Positions 1 to 12,904 of a stretch of 64,000 nucleotides of DNA are shown one piece after another (position 1 is the stretch's first letter; every line of letters begins with the position of its first letter). The notes below the pieces were generated by a model. The model searched no databases, was not told where the DNA came from, and saw nothing but the letters and a program-made list of their open reading frames with translations. Source of the stretch: Quillaja saponaria (taxonomy: Eukaryota > Streptophyta > Magnoliopsida > Fabales > Quillajaceae); NCBI GenBank assembly GCA_029379385.1, contig CM055608.1, positions 17,916,350 to 17,980,349 on the forward strand, given 5' to 3'. The position numbers were made by a program, and so were the translations under genes.

Positions 1-19
1 TTCAAAGTTCTTATCTCTA

Positions 20-299
20 AGGTGGATTCCTTTGAGTGACGAATTTAACTTAAGTTCTTAAAGAAAGATGGTGATTTTTTTATCTTTAAAGTGGCGAGCT
101 TGTTAATATAATTGTTTTACTTTGTGAAAAAGTATCATAAAGCCACAAGGAAGGAAAACTTTTCCCTTCCTTTCATTGATCAAATGCTAGACCGGATGGC
201 AAGGAAGGAGTATTACTTCTTTTTAGATTGTTATTCAGGGTATAACCAAATTGCTATTGCTTGGAAGACAAAAAAAAAACCTCCTTTACTTGCTTTTAT
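20..299 (+). pseudogene. Athila-type Ty3/gypsy reverse transcriptase fragment
   Basis: The clearest reading frame starts near 112 and carries the conserved RT stretch ATRKENFSLPFIDQML followed by FLDCYSGYNQIAIA, which fits the first RT palm motifs of Athila-type gypsy polyproteins. An upstream frame from about 20 gives further decayed RT residues interrupted by a stop. The YMDD/FMDD catalytic box is absent because element A begins at position 300. The fragment runs off the left edge of the window, so its full extent is unknown. It is the substrate into which element A inserted and is therefore the oldest layer of this nest. Not functional. Confidence 0.8.
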
Positions 300-3200
300 T
301 GCCATAATCCTTATAACTCGATATCGTAGAGTTGAGTTTTAAACGTAATATGTAAATTTTCATTATAAAATAATAATACAATTGAACATGATATAACCTA
401 ATATTGAAACATGAAACTAGAATTTGGTGTAATTTTTGATAGTAAAAATGAATATAAGTATATAAAATAAACAAAAGTTCTAGTTGCTTCTCACGTACTA
501 GATTTTTCTACTTCCTCTCCTTCCATTTTCTTTTCTTTTTGGCTGGTTTTCATTCCATGTGCCTCAATTCTTCTAGTGCTTTCGTTCACTGCCTTTGCCT
601 TTGTCCTTCCTCTTCTAGCCAAGCTTTGTAGCTTCTCTTAGCAGCTATTCTTTTCCCTCTTCTTCTTACTGTCTTTGGCCGTTCAACACCAAGAACTAGG
701 ACCTGCAACAGCCTGGCCGAGATTCCTTTGCTACCAGCAGCTGCCATGTTTTAGCAGCAACTTCTCTTGGCCGTGTGTGAACCTTGCCCGATTGTGGGGG
801 GTAAATAATCAACTACTTAAGTTCATTGGCATTAGATTTACTATGTGGTTATTCCTTTCATTCTCACTTTTTTATCTTCAACATTCTAGCCATTTAAAAA
901 ACATCAGAGGTATGATTTCCTAAACGTTTCCATTTTTCTCATTATTTTCTCAATAATCAAACACTGGTCCAACTTTCGTTTGTGATTTTATTACTTTGTA
1001 GGTAATCATAGAAAATGTTTAACACCCTTCAGCTAGTTAAACCTTAATTCTTTCTTGGTTAGGTTGATTTTGCAAACTGTGGTTATTTTTGTTTGAAATT
1101 AGCTACTAATGAGGTTGTGACTTCTTGTTTAGAGTGTTTATGGGTTATGAGAATTGGATTTGGAGAAGATAAACCGACTAGCAGATTCTTTTAATGGAAA
1201 AATGGAAGCAAGCCTTAGAAATTTGGTAGCAAATCAAGGGGAAGAGGAGACAGAATAATCAACAAGAAGACTTGAAAATCGAGAAGAATACTAAATAAAC
1301 TAACCATTACTTTAAAAATTCTATAGGGCTAGTATTGGAATTGGAAGCTAGAGAAGGTGGGTTTATGACTTTTGGAATCCAACTAAAACAAAATAAGGCT
1401 TTTAAGTTGTGATTCTGATATTATGACCAGATTTTAAGAGTTATAGGGCATGTGATAAGTTGGTTTTTCCAGGACTCCCCTTGTTTGCTAATGTAGTAGT
1501 CTTAGTGCAAGTGAGATTTTGGATTAAACAAATTAGATTAAGTCATTGGTTTGAAAGTACCAGCTTGTCTTAGATTGTTTAATAAGAAAACCAAGCACAA
1601 CTTCTATTGAGACCTATTATTTTAATGGGTTGCTTGGGTTATATGATTAAAACCTAATTAATTAAGGTCAACTAAGGTTTAACTTAGGGTAGGGTCTCTG
1701 GTGGATTTATGTGAGAATCACGATTAAAGTATTAAAGGCTTTCACAGGTGGAAAAATATAATTGTGATATGGCATTTTGAATCTAAATAAATTTCAAATA
1801 CGTATATATTGTTACTAATATGGTATTGAATCGATAGCTTTCCTTGTTATTGAAGAAGTGTACATAAATGAATGTGTCCATTGAAGGATTAGGAAGATAG
1901 TTTACAACTTCAAAGGGGATTAGATGTAGGTAGAGTGATGGAAATGTGGGTTGAATGGTTAATGAAAAGAAAGCAGGGTCAGATTTCATAAGCTAGAGAA
2001 ATTGAGTATTTCTAGTATCTTGTAGACTGAATTAGGTTAGGAGTTCTATAGAGAAAGTGTAGTTTAGGGTTTTGAGATGATTTCTGTAGAGTTTCGTAAC
2101 TTGATTTGAAGTACATTTATTGTTAGAGTTGTTGGACTGCAGCTAGGTTCGTGCTGGATTTTAAGTGGGCTTCAATCAGTTCGAGGGACTTTGTCGGGGT
2201 TGTGGTTCAATAATGCTTAGGACCTCTAAATAAGAATTTTTTATAACATATTAAAGGACCAATCTGGAGCCTTGAAGGTTTTAATTTCATGGTATGAGTA
2301 TTTTGGAGGTGTTGGAAGTCATAGTTGTGATTTTCTAGTCCTGATTGAACCTGTTTTAGTGTAACTGGGTTAGGAGGGTCTTAAAGGATGAATTAGGAGT
2401 GGGATGCTGAAGATGAATTATTCCTAACATCTTGAAAAACTATACTGAAAAGTTTCATAATTTAATTCTGAAGTATGAGAATTTTATAAGCATTAGAATC
2501 AGGTTCTAATAACCAGAAATTATATACACCCTTTTTGTGTTCATGTAGGGGTTTAGGGTAAGTTCAAGGCTAATTTTAGGATAATTGCTACCTTTTGGTT
2601 GCTAGATTAGTGCGTTTGATTGTTTTGATGTATTTATATATATATGTTAGATTGTGGTAAATAAGAATTGTAGTGCTATGATTGCTTAAGTGAATTACGT
2701 TGATGTGAGATCTTGCTTATGTTTGATAAGGGTCAATAAAAGTGTTTTCTTTCCGAAATGATTTTTACTTCCAAAATAAAATCTGGTGCAACTAGGATAT
2801 TCTAATTTGATAAGTGTTTTAAAAGGTTTGAGTACTCAACCCCGGTAGGATAGATACGTATGGAGAATATATTTTGGTATGTGGGGGCAAAAACTACCTG
2901 GTGGAAGGATATATGTTGTGTGGGGCTGAGTTACTCTATTGGCCCTTTGTGTGTTTTATTGATTTTGTTTGTATAGTGTATTACATGTCATGCGGTTATT
3001 TATTTATATGATTTCGATATTGACATACATGTGGGATTTTAATTATTTTAGATTTCATATTATTTTGAAATTACCTGATTTATGTGTTTCATTTGTGCTT
3101 TGAGTGATGTTAATACCCTTAGGGTACGTTTTTCCATTTATCGAGTTTGTGGAACTCACCACTCTCTTGTGGATGTTTTTTTAGTAATTGGTTCTCTGTG

Positions 3201-3660
3201 AGCGTCAACAGCCGATACTGGACTTCCTGAGTGTTTGGTAGTAAGGTATATTCGAGATCACTTACTTGAAGTCAAAGAATGAAAGTTTGCAATCACATTA
3301 GGGTTTTGAATGTTGTGTTTGATTTTGTGTAATAGTTTAGTGGTTATTATTTATGATATAGTGGGAGTGGAGCTACCTATGTATATTGATGTTGTGTAAA
3401 CTAGTTGAATGCAACAAAAAATTATATGTTTATGTTTTTGGGTATGTTCCAGTGTATATGGAACCTCTGCCGAAATTTTTAGTAAATTGTTACATATTTC
3501 AGTAAATAAACATTTTGTAGTTAACTTGTGTCTTCTAAATTTTGCATTTATTCTTTGGTTTAGTCAAAAGTCATATTTGTTTCTTTGTTTTGAAATCAAG
3601 ATTATGGAGGTTTGGTTACCCATTCCTTCGGTCAGTCATGCTTCCTTGTGGGGTGTGACA
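300..3660 (+). repeat. Element A left LTR (LTR1)
   Basis: It starts TGCC (300, one change from TGTC) and ends GGTGTGACA at 3660. Positions 302-470 match 4686-4845 and 480-715 match 23357-23570, the two parts of LTR2. Relative to LTR2 it lacks about 250 bp between 475 and 480. From about 1640 onward it also matches, in reverse complement, the solo LTR B (for example 3200-3300 against 5200-5300, and 2420-2520 against 6800-6900). The short open frames inside are not conserved genes. Confidence 0.78.
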
Positions 3661-4683
3661 AGTTGATATTAGAGCTTGGGTTTAGAGATTTGTGACTACA
3701 AATATAGTACGTTGTTGATTTGTTTGCGTACGTTACCCGAGGACATGTGGACCTAGTAACACATTCTAATTCATCTTGAAACTTCAATTTGTGATTCTCT
3801 AACGTACTATTCTCAACTTTATATGATAAATGTGTAAAGGATTTGTTTGTGTGTGTTTTAGACATGATGAGACGTAGTGGTTGTGTTGCGGTCATGTAAA
3901 ACAGCGGAATAGTGGTTTTGATCAGGAGTTTATTAGCCCTTAAGTATTTATGATAAGAAATTTAGGTCGTAGAAGATTACGAGTGATTTAGTTGAAACCT
4001 TAGTTCACCAACAATAGCTTCAATATACATCCTTCTGATACAGAGAAATATACAACATTTTATGATACTTTCCGTAGAAAATTTGAGTGTGTTTTGATGT
4101 AGAATGAAAAGTTAAGTCAGAGAGTTATTGAATCTTTTTAAATGTTGAATTAAATTGGAATATGACATGATTCTAAGCATGGATTGGGGTTTAGGTATTT
4201 AATTATCATAGTGGGTAGCTGAAGCATGATGGACTATAGTGATAAAAGTATTAAGTTTAGTGTTTCTAGGGACTGCCTTCATTTTTAAGGGAGTCAGATT
4301 AAAACATCTTGAAATTTAATTTTAGCTATTTAAGTTAGATGGTTAATTTAATTAGGCTTATTTAATTTATGTAAGTGTACATCTAGTGTTGGAAAAGTTT
4401 CATGTGTTACGAATCTAGGAAGTAAAAGTGAATAAAAACCTAATGTGTACGGAGTAACCAGTGGCAAATATAATTAGACAAGTTTGTAAACTTTGATTAA
4501 AAACTATTCCTTTGGTAAAAATTATTTGACAATACATAATAAACAAGAAACCATGTGAGAAATCGAAGTTGCAATGAAACAACAATATTCATATCCGATT
4601 TAGGTAGACAACATATTAATTTCAATTTTGTTGTAATTTGGGACGAATTTCTTTTGGGAGGAGGGGGGGGGGGGGGGGGAGAA
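3661..4683 (+). other. Element A internal region (PBS, decayed gag-like DNA, PPT)
   Basis: The first bases after the LTR read TTGATATTAGAGC, close to the TGGTATCAGAGC site that pairs with plant initiator tRNA-Met. The following 950 bp contain only short broken frames, possibly gag remnants; no protease, RT, RNase H or integrase motif is visible. It closes with the polypurine tract. An internal region of about 1 kb is far below the 5-6 kb of autonomous gypsy elements. Confidence 0.65.
4655..4683 (+). other. Polypurine tract of element A
   Basis: A purine-only run containing an uninterrupted stretch of about 20 G lies immediately 5' of the TG that opens LTR2. This is where plus-strand DNA priming occurs in LTR retrotransposons. 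Such a long pure G run is unusual, and its exact length may be unreliable in the assembly. Confidence 0.8.
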
Positions 4684-4845
4684 TGTCATAATCCTTATAA
4701 CTTAATATTGTAGAGTCGAGTTTTAAAACGAAATGTGTAAATTTTAGTTATAAATAATAAAACAATTGAACATGATATAACCTGATATTGAGACATGAAA
4801 CTAGAATAATTTGGTGTAATTTTTTATCATAAAAATGAATATAAG
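4684..4845 (+). repeat. Element A right LTR (LTR2), first part
   Basis: It begins TGTCATAATCC directly after the polypurine tract and parallels 300-460 with scattered substitutions. It is interrupted at the target site ATAAG (4841-4845) by solo LTR B and resumes at 23080. Confidence 0.85.
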
Positions 4846-7282
4846 TGTCACACCTCTCACAGAGGCATGACTGGCCAAAGAAATGATAACCAAACCTATG
4901 TAACCTTGATTCTAAAACAAAGAAATATCTATAACTCTTGACTAACCAATAAAAAAAACTAAAAATTTATAAAACAAAAATGAACTGTAAAAGTTTGTTG
5001 ACTGAAACAAATCACAACTTACTGAAAATTTCGACAAGGTTCTTTGCAATATAGAACATGTCTTAAAATACAAATCTATAAACTCATGTTCTTACATAAT
5101 GACAACACAAAGACCACAAGAAACTCCACTCTGTCCACGTCATAAACAAGACAAATACTAGACTATTACATCATACAAATTAGATATCTCGTAGTTTTAA
5201 TGTGATTGCAAACTTTCATTCTTGGATTCAAGTATGAGATTTCGAATTCTTCCTTGCTACCAAACCCTCGGCAAGACTTATATCGGTGCTTAACCTAATT
5301 TAAGATCCTTTTATTAAAAAAAAATGGGTGAGTCTTATGGACTCAGTGAGTGGAAAAACATACCCAAAGGGTACTAGCATCACTCAACGCGAGCATATAT
5401 CATATATATTCGATTAACATCATGTGACAATGTTCATGTCTTAATTCAAAATCGTACTTACACATTTGTAATCGTCATAAATTCATAACTTATATGATTC
5501 ATAGGATCACAAATTAATCAGAGCAACAAAGCAAACAAAGGGCCAACGAGTAGCCTAGTCCCGCACAACAGTATCATGCCCATCGGGTATTTACATGCTC
5601 GTACAACAGATTAATCTCCTTACATAATCCATCCCACAGAAGCTGAGCACTCAAATTTTTAAAAAATATTTTTTCCGAATCAAAGTATCTCATATCAGAA
5701 TATCAAATCAAAATATCAAAGATAAAAATCATTTTTCAAAAAATTTCACTTTGTTGGTCCTTATTAACCACAACTAATATCAAACAAACATAATTCAAAT
5801 AAATCATTGAAATATTGCACTTGCTTATTTTCCATATATCACATCTATTCAAATACACATATAATTACATATAATAATCTAGCCTCTAAAGGTAACAGTT
5901 AACCACTCACCAGTTTATAAATCTTGTTCGTCACTTCCTCTTGCGCTCACGTATGTCATCAGGCCCACAGAAGGGTTCAGAACTAAAATTCATAATTCCA
6001 AATAATAATCAATTTATAAACATTATTGTTATAATATTTTAATTACTAAGCTTATATATATCAACTTATATAGGTTTCTTTATGAAAGTTATCTATTAAG
6101 TCATTATATGTCAAGTAGTATGAATTGTACTTTATGTGGTAAGGTTGATAATGAAGAGACATTTTAGATTTCTTGACAATGCATAGGGTAGAAAGAAACT
6201 ATTAGAAAAGATAGAAAAATACTAGTGAGTTAAAGATGTCGAAACTGTTCAAACTTGGGGTTTATACCAATGTTCACTCTAACAGTCATATCTTTCCCTA
6301 AAAAATTCCAAATCCAGTTTTGTAAAATTTATTAAATACTAGGCACATGTAGCTTTATAATGATATATCATTTGAAATTTTTTGATTTTTATATCAATAC
6401 AGTTTATTTTTTGAAGTTGCTACAAATTTTACAAAACGTAGAATTTTGGTAGCTCTAACCTTACCTTAGCTATTTGAAAATAACTTTCTCCAGGAAAAAG
6501 GAAATCCAATTTCATTTGTAGAATTTATTAATAGACAAGTATATCTTTCTAGATAGGTATCATGTGTATTATTTGGGTATGTATATTAGTATTGTTAATT
6601 ATTTAAATTTTACTCCTTTTAGGCATTTCCCAACCCCTTTGGATATATGCTCTTTTTCATTTACATACTTAATCAAATTTAATATAACCAAATTCAAACA
6701 TTAACTTTAGTAAGTTACTATTCTTATTTATAAATTTTTCCTAAATTAGCCTCAAACTTACTCGATTTTTCATATAAACAAAAACATAGCACTTGTAAAA
6801 TTCCTGGTTGCCAATCTTTGATTCTGATATTTATAGAATTCTCATACTTGGGAATTAAATTACAAAACTCTCTAGTCTAGTGTTTCAAGATGTTAGTAAC
6901 AATTTTCATTCAAAGGTCCTAAGCTAATTCCAAACCTAATCCCCAACGAAGTCTCCCTGACTAATTTAGGCTCACTAAAAAAATCATGCTTGGACCAAAT
7001 TGCGTCCAGAAGATCTACTGACATATATATACTTAGAACTAGGTTACGAAATTTCGTAGACATCATCTTAAGATCCTATCCTAAATTTTCTCTTAATTTA
7101 ATTTAGTCCCTAAGACATTCGAAATACTGAATTTCTCTAACCCACTAAATCTGAGGCCTGCTCCCCATTCAATAGCCAATTAACCCCTATTTCCTTACTT
7201 TTAACCTTCAACTTATTTAACATTAACATAGTCAAGTTTCATGTTTCTCAATTAATTATTTAACAATGGAAACCTACATAAG

Positions 7283-8846
7283 TGATGATTCGTCGAGGTT
7301 CACCAAATTAAAGCCTAACTAATTATATTTTTAGTATAGTAGGGTATCAATCCCACAAAAAAAACAATTAAGTTAATCAAATTCAACTCAAGAAAATAAT
7401 TTTCATTTAATTAAATTGTACTAAAGCAAAAGATCACAACAAGTTCAAGAATAAATCCTAAGCCGAATACTATATAACGACCAATAAAAGTAAATCAAAG
7501 AGATATATAAAAATGAATAGAGTTCTAAAATAGGCTGTGATGATAATATGCTATAAATATGAAAAATATACACTCAAAACAGCAAAGTAAATAAATAAAT
7601 GGAGTGTTTAAATAGCGAAGCAAGCAAGAAAAACAAGAGAATTAAATTCTAAATGTAAAAACCAATTTTTGGTAGAAACTTACTAAACTAAGCAAACAAC
7701 CAAAGATTTGTAAAACTCAACTGCAAAGAAGTTTTCGCCAAGATTCATGAGCTATTAATCATTGAAAACAAAACAAATACCAATATGAATATACACATAT
7801 GCATGCAAATCAACCATGGAAATAAGTCTTTCCTACCTATCCTTACCTCTTTGTTAATTAGGTCAAGCGGAATAACCACACTAATCACATAATAACTCTC
7901 ATCAAGTGTTGTGGATTTAATTACATGAAAGCATTATGAACTAGATCGGTGTAATTGATTCTAAACAATTAACACACAAGCGGGTTAACTTAGTCTAGAT
8001 CAGATTTTCCAAGCAATGTTCAAATAAACTCAAAAATTCGAGTGCTACTTTTACTAATCATGTTAATTAAACCATGCAAAGACATTAATCAATTAACTAG
8101 CATCATTTTACATGTATCAATTTATCATGTGTACATCATAACAAACTAAAACACATAATCATTAAGTAATTAACCAAGAAAAACATGCATACTTGCATTT
8201 GTGTATAATATCAGATTTCCTCTTAAAAACATATTCTCATAGTAGCTTCATAAGTCAAGGTTACTTATCTCTTACAATTGAACAAAAGCTTAAGCCAGCA
8301 TCATCATTAATTGAAAAGAAAATATCTAGTCCATTGTTGAAATTTTGAGAGAGAAGAAGAAGAAAAATGCATGTAAAAGGTACTTCTCAATCAGACTTAT
8401 ACCTCTCCTATTTGTAAAGTATAGGGATGGCAAGGACTCCTAGTCAAGAAAGAGTCTTTTCCTACTTAATAGCTAACCTTAATCAGATTTGCACTTCCTA
8501 TTCTATCTAAAATTTGAATAATCTAATATGATCTTGTGATCTTCTTTCAATCCTAATCCTAATAAAATTCCTTGCCAAAAGTTGGATTCCTCATGTAGAA
8601 ATCCTTTATTGCCACTAGGATTCCTAGTTCAATCAGGATTTGCGCTTCATCAACTCATAGATTTGTCTCAATGTGCTCATTCTAGTCCTTAGCTCCATTA
8701 TATGCTCAAATGCTCCATTTAGCTCCTTATGTCTACAAAGCATATTTTTACACAAAACAAGATAAGTAAACTAAAGTAAGACATAAAATATGCATAAAAG
8801 ACTAAGAATAGGGTACTAAAAAGATAGAATAATATGAGGGTGTCTA
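7283..8846 (-). repeat. Element C 3' LTR (left copy)
   Basis: It parallels 14100-14322 plus 20590-21832. For example, the stretch around 7450-7560 with AAATCCTAAGCCGAATACTA recurs at 14172, and 8340-8840 recurs at 21320-21832. The terminus next to the polypurine tract reads TAGACAC instead of TGATACAC, so the terminal TG is mutated. Confidence 0.8.
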
Positions 8847-10257
8847 ATTCCCCCACACTTAGTACTTGCACGTCCTCGAGCAAGGAAAAGAAAAGACAAA
8901 GTTGAAACTAATAATGTTCAAATTCAAAAACTAAAAAATTGGAAAAGAAATGAAACCTAAGAATTAGAAAACAAAAGGCAAACAATAAATGAAGACCTTC
9001 TAAGCACTCAACTCCACTTCTAATCTCCCAACAATCTCAAAGAGTATAATAAGCAAGAATATTTTCTTGAATTAGAACACTTAACAATCTAAGAACCCTT
9101 CTTAATTTAAAAACTTAAATGAAATGCATGTCATACCAAAATAATTGGTCCTCTCACTGGTATACACTCCAACACTCAGGTGTTTATGACTTAAAGTGTT
9201 TAGACTCAAATTCAATCAATGTTATGATCTACCATAAGAAAACTAGTAGAGCATATAAACTTAATGTTCAAGAATGCATAACATGAATCAAAAGGTCTCT
9301 ATTCATGGTTTTAATGGGGCTAGACTAAAAGGGTAGGTAAGAAAAAGGTAAAGAAAAGGTTAGAAACCAAAGAAAACTAGTAGAGCATATAAACTTAATG
9401 TTCAAGAATTCATCATAGGAACATTTTCTTTCATTCTTTTCCACCTTATACACAGGTCATCACTTTTTCTTTTCTTTTCTTTTTTTCCATTTTTTTTCCA
9501 TAAACAACTTGGAATTGTTCTTCTCTTTTCTTCATAACCGAATGGTATTCACAATCAATTCCCATCATATAACAACTTTTCTCATGAATTCCAACCATAA
9601 CCCAATGTTCATAATAAGGTACATATGCTCTACTATTCCTTGGCTAGGGAAAAAGGGAACATATGAATGGTTTAGGTTCACAAACATGGGTTAAAAAAAG
9701 AAGGATTAATAAGCTCAAAATTGGCTGACTAGCAAATCATCATGAATAAGGCTAGCTTGTGTTTGGCTCAAGTGGTTAAAAATCCTAAGTGCCTTTATCA
9801 ATTTCAAGCATACATGTAATTTAAATGTAGTCTGAACAAGATATGCAGCAAGTTCTAGAGATGCACCACACATTAAATGAATAACACACAACAAAGAAGG
9901 CAAGTTGAATGCTCAAAAGCTCACAAAGGTAAAACAACTGCTAAAACACATAAGGTTTCCGCACGCAAAAGAAAAGGAAACACACATAAATGCATGAAAT
10001 AAAAACAAAACATACCAAAAGCAAAAAGAAACACTAAATCCTCTCCCCCACACTTAAACACTACATTGTCCTCAATGTAGACATCAAAGTAAGAAAGAAA
10101 AGAAGAAAAATCATGCATGTACTAAAATAAAGGACAAAAATATTAGAGAAAGAGAAAGAGAAAGAGGAAAGCAAATCTGGTTTGTGTTTTTCTTTTTTGT
10201 TGGGTTGCCTTCCAATCCGTGCCTTTGTTTAATGTCTTTGGCTCGACTCCATGCTCA
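8847..10257 (-). other. Element C 3' non-coding region with polypurine tract
   Basis: No coding frame is recognised. The minus strand carries a G-rich purine tract right beside the LTR (complement of 8846-8860) and a second nearly identical tract at 10041-10056, each next to a short hairpin (8865-8884 and 10063-10078). A 44-bp direct repeat lies at about 9237-9280 and 9370-9413. In Athila elements this region can encode an env-like protein; none is visible here. Confidence 0.6.
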
Positions 10258-11340
10258 TCAATCTAATGTAGGTTCGGCCAAGTCAACCTCCTCCACAACC
10301 ACTTCCTTAAAACCTTCATAGAAAGGTTTCAAATGTTGCCCATTTATTTTGAACACTTTGTTTGTTTCTAAGCTTTGAATTTCAACTGCACTATGAGGAA
10401 AGATATTAGTAACAACAAAGGGTCCAATCCATTGAAAACGTAACTTACTTGGAAAGAGCTTTAGTAGTGAATGAAACAAGAGAACTTTTTGCCCCATTTG
10501 AAGTTCTTTTCTCGAAATCATTTTGTCATGTAATGCCTTAGTCTTTTCCTTGCAGATCCTTGCATTATTGTAGGCATCATTCCTTATCTCTTCCAACTCT
10601 TGCAATTGCAACTTCCTATGATGTCCAGCTGCATCTAAGTTTATGTTGCATTGCTTAGTGGCCCAAAGAGCAAGATGCTCAAGTTCTACTGGTAGATGAC
10701 ATGGTTTCCCATAAATCAACCTATATGGAGACATTCCAATAGGTGATTTATATGCAGTCCTATAAGCCCATAGAGCATCATTCACAACCTTAAGCTCCAA
10801 TCTTACTAGGTTGCACCGTCTTTTCAAGGATGGATTTGATCTCTTGGTTAGAAATTTTAGCTTGGCCATTTGTTTGAGGATGGTAAGCTGTGGAGGTGTG
10901 TTTAATAACATTGTATTTTCGAAGCAAACTTCTATGGATCGATTACAAAAATGTTTGCCACGATTACTAATGATAGCCTTGGGTATTCCAAATCTGTCAA
11001 AAATGTGAGTTTTAACAAAATCCAAAACAACCTTAGCATCATTAGTACGTGTAGCCTTAGTTTCAACCTATTTAGACACATAATCAACAACAAGCAAGAT
11101 GTAAATATTTCCAAAAGAAGAGGGAAAAGGACCCATTAACTTAATACTCCAAACATCAAAGATTCACATACAAGAATAGAAGTTAAAGGCATTTGATCAC
11201 GATGAGTTATACTACCCGTTCTTTGGCATCGTTCATAAGATTTGCAAAAAGTATATTCATCTTATACAAGGTAGGCCAATAAAAACCACACATAAATACC
11301 TTAGAGCTGTTCTTTTCTCACCAAAATGTCCTCCACAAGC
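10258..11340 (-). pseudogene. Element C integrase (broken)
   Basis: A 255-codon frame (11025-10258) covers the integrase core end and C-terminus. The motif normally read as SDRG near the second catalytic Asp reads ISNRGKHF, so that Asp is replaced by Asn. The segment that should carry the catalytic Glu is frameshifted (KQMAKLKFL). Downstream [20 protein letters not shown] and the [12 protein letters not shown] block are well conserved. The N-terminal zinc-binding part continues in other frames toward about 11340, around the CQRTG stretch. It would join element cDNA into the genome; here it is inactive. Confidence 0.85.
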
Positions 11341-11785
11341 ATAAGAATGGAAAAAGGTAAGGATAGAGTTATACTCACATTGGGGTACACAACTTCTTAT
11401 GACTTGGTCAGCATAAAACTTCCACAAATATGGGTCATTCCAAACATAATATTTAGCATCAGCTTTTTAAACTTATCTTTTGAGATTTGGACAAACCTTG
11501 AGGAAATTCTTTGGTTACTATAAAGTTAACCAAATCAGCATAACATGGCCTAACGTCATACATAGCATACAACTTCTCATTGGGAAAAGACTAGAATCAC
11601 ATATTCTATCTCTACTTGCTTGTTTGACAATCTACTCAAGTGATCAGCTACATAATTTTCAGCTCCTTTCTTGTCCTTAATTTCAAGATCAAATTCTTGC
11701 AAAAGCAAGATCCATCTTATGAATCTAGGCTTTGGTGCAAAAGATGCTTAAGAGCAGCATGATCAGAAAATACAATCACTTTAGT

Positions 11786-12307
11786 TCAAAGCAAGTAAGA
11801 TCTAAACTTTTCAAGAGCAAAAACTACAGCAAAGAGTTCTTTTTCGGTTGTATGATAGTTGCATTGAGCTTCATCAAGTGTGCGTGATGCATAAGAGATG
11901 AAATACAAATTTCTCCCAACTCTTTGGCCAAGTACGGCTCTAACAACATAATTACTAGCGTCACTCATGATCTCAAAATGTAAATCCCAATTTGGAGGTT
12001 GAACAATGGGGGTCAAAGTTAATCTCCACTTAAGCTCATCAAACTCTTGTTTGCAAGCATCATTAAACACGAAATCCACATCTTTAGCCAGCAACTTACA
12101 TAGGGGCAATGCAATTTTAGAGAAATCTTTGATAAATCTTCGATAGCAACCTGCATGTCCAAGAAAAGAATAAACTTCACGCACACATGTGGGATAAGGT
12201 AAGGACAAAACAATACCTATCTTAGCTTTATCAACTTCTAAACCATGAGTAGAAACTACATGCCCTAAAAAAAATCCCTTATTCAACCATAAAGTGACAC
12301 TTCTCAT
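11786..12307 (-). pseudogene. Element C RNase H and RT C-terminus (broken)
   Basis: This 173-codon frame starts in the RT thumb/connection (FLGHVVSTHGLEVDKAKI, then SFLGHAGCYRRFIKDFSKI) and runs into RNase H (SDASNYVVRAVLGQR, then ASRTLDEAQCNYHTTEKELFAVV), keeping the Asp of SDAS and the Glu of TEKE. It ends before the last RNase H motifs. The domain normally degrades RNA in the RNA-DNA hybrid. Intact upstream and downstream frames are lacking. Confidence 0.85.
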
Positions 12308-12310
12308 AAC

Positions 12311-12904
12311 TCAAAACAAGATTAGTTTCCATGCATCTTTCAAAATAAGAGAAAGATTTTCCAAATATACATCAAAAGAATCACCATAAACAGTAAAATC
12401 ATCCATGAAAACTTCAGTAATTCTTTCTAAATAATCTAAAAATATACTCATCATGCATCTTTGAAAAGTGGCTGGAGCATTACACAAACCAAAAGGCATT
12501 CTTCTATATGCATAAGTACCAAAGGGGCAAGTAAAAGTAATATTTTCTTGATCTTTGGGTGCAATAACAATCTGATTATAACCACTATACCCATCAAGAA
12601 AGCAATAGAAAGACTTACCGGCCTACCTCTCAAGCATTTGGTCCATGAAAGGTAAACGAAAGTGATCCTTATGTGATGCTTGATTCAACTTGCGATAATC
12701 AACACACATTCTCTACTCACTTTGAACACGTGTAGGCACAACTTCATCATCTTTATTTCACACAACAGTAATTTCTGTTTTCTTTAGAACCATATGTATA
12801 GGACTTACCCACTTGCTATCCAAAATAGGGTATATAACTCCAGCATCTAGCAACTTCAATATTTTGGCCTCAACTACCTCCATCATAGGTCGGTTGAGAT
12901 GCCT
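12311..12904 (-). pseudogene. Element C reverse transcriptase (broken)
   Basis: Decayed frames read through the fingers and palm. The frame at 12499-12311 holds MPFGLCNAPATFQRC followed by the catalytic box FMDD in ITEVFMDDFTVYG. The part 12904-12500 is split into several frames with stops but keeps DYRKLN- and DQMLER-like blocks in fragments. It copies element RNA into DNA in the living relatives; frameshifts here rule that out. Confidence 0.85.

Noticed and set aside
675..923. 82-codon plus-strand frame in element A LTR1
   Set aside because: No family resemblance, and it lies in LTR DNA; the frame is not kept in the related LTR copies.
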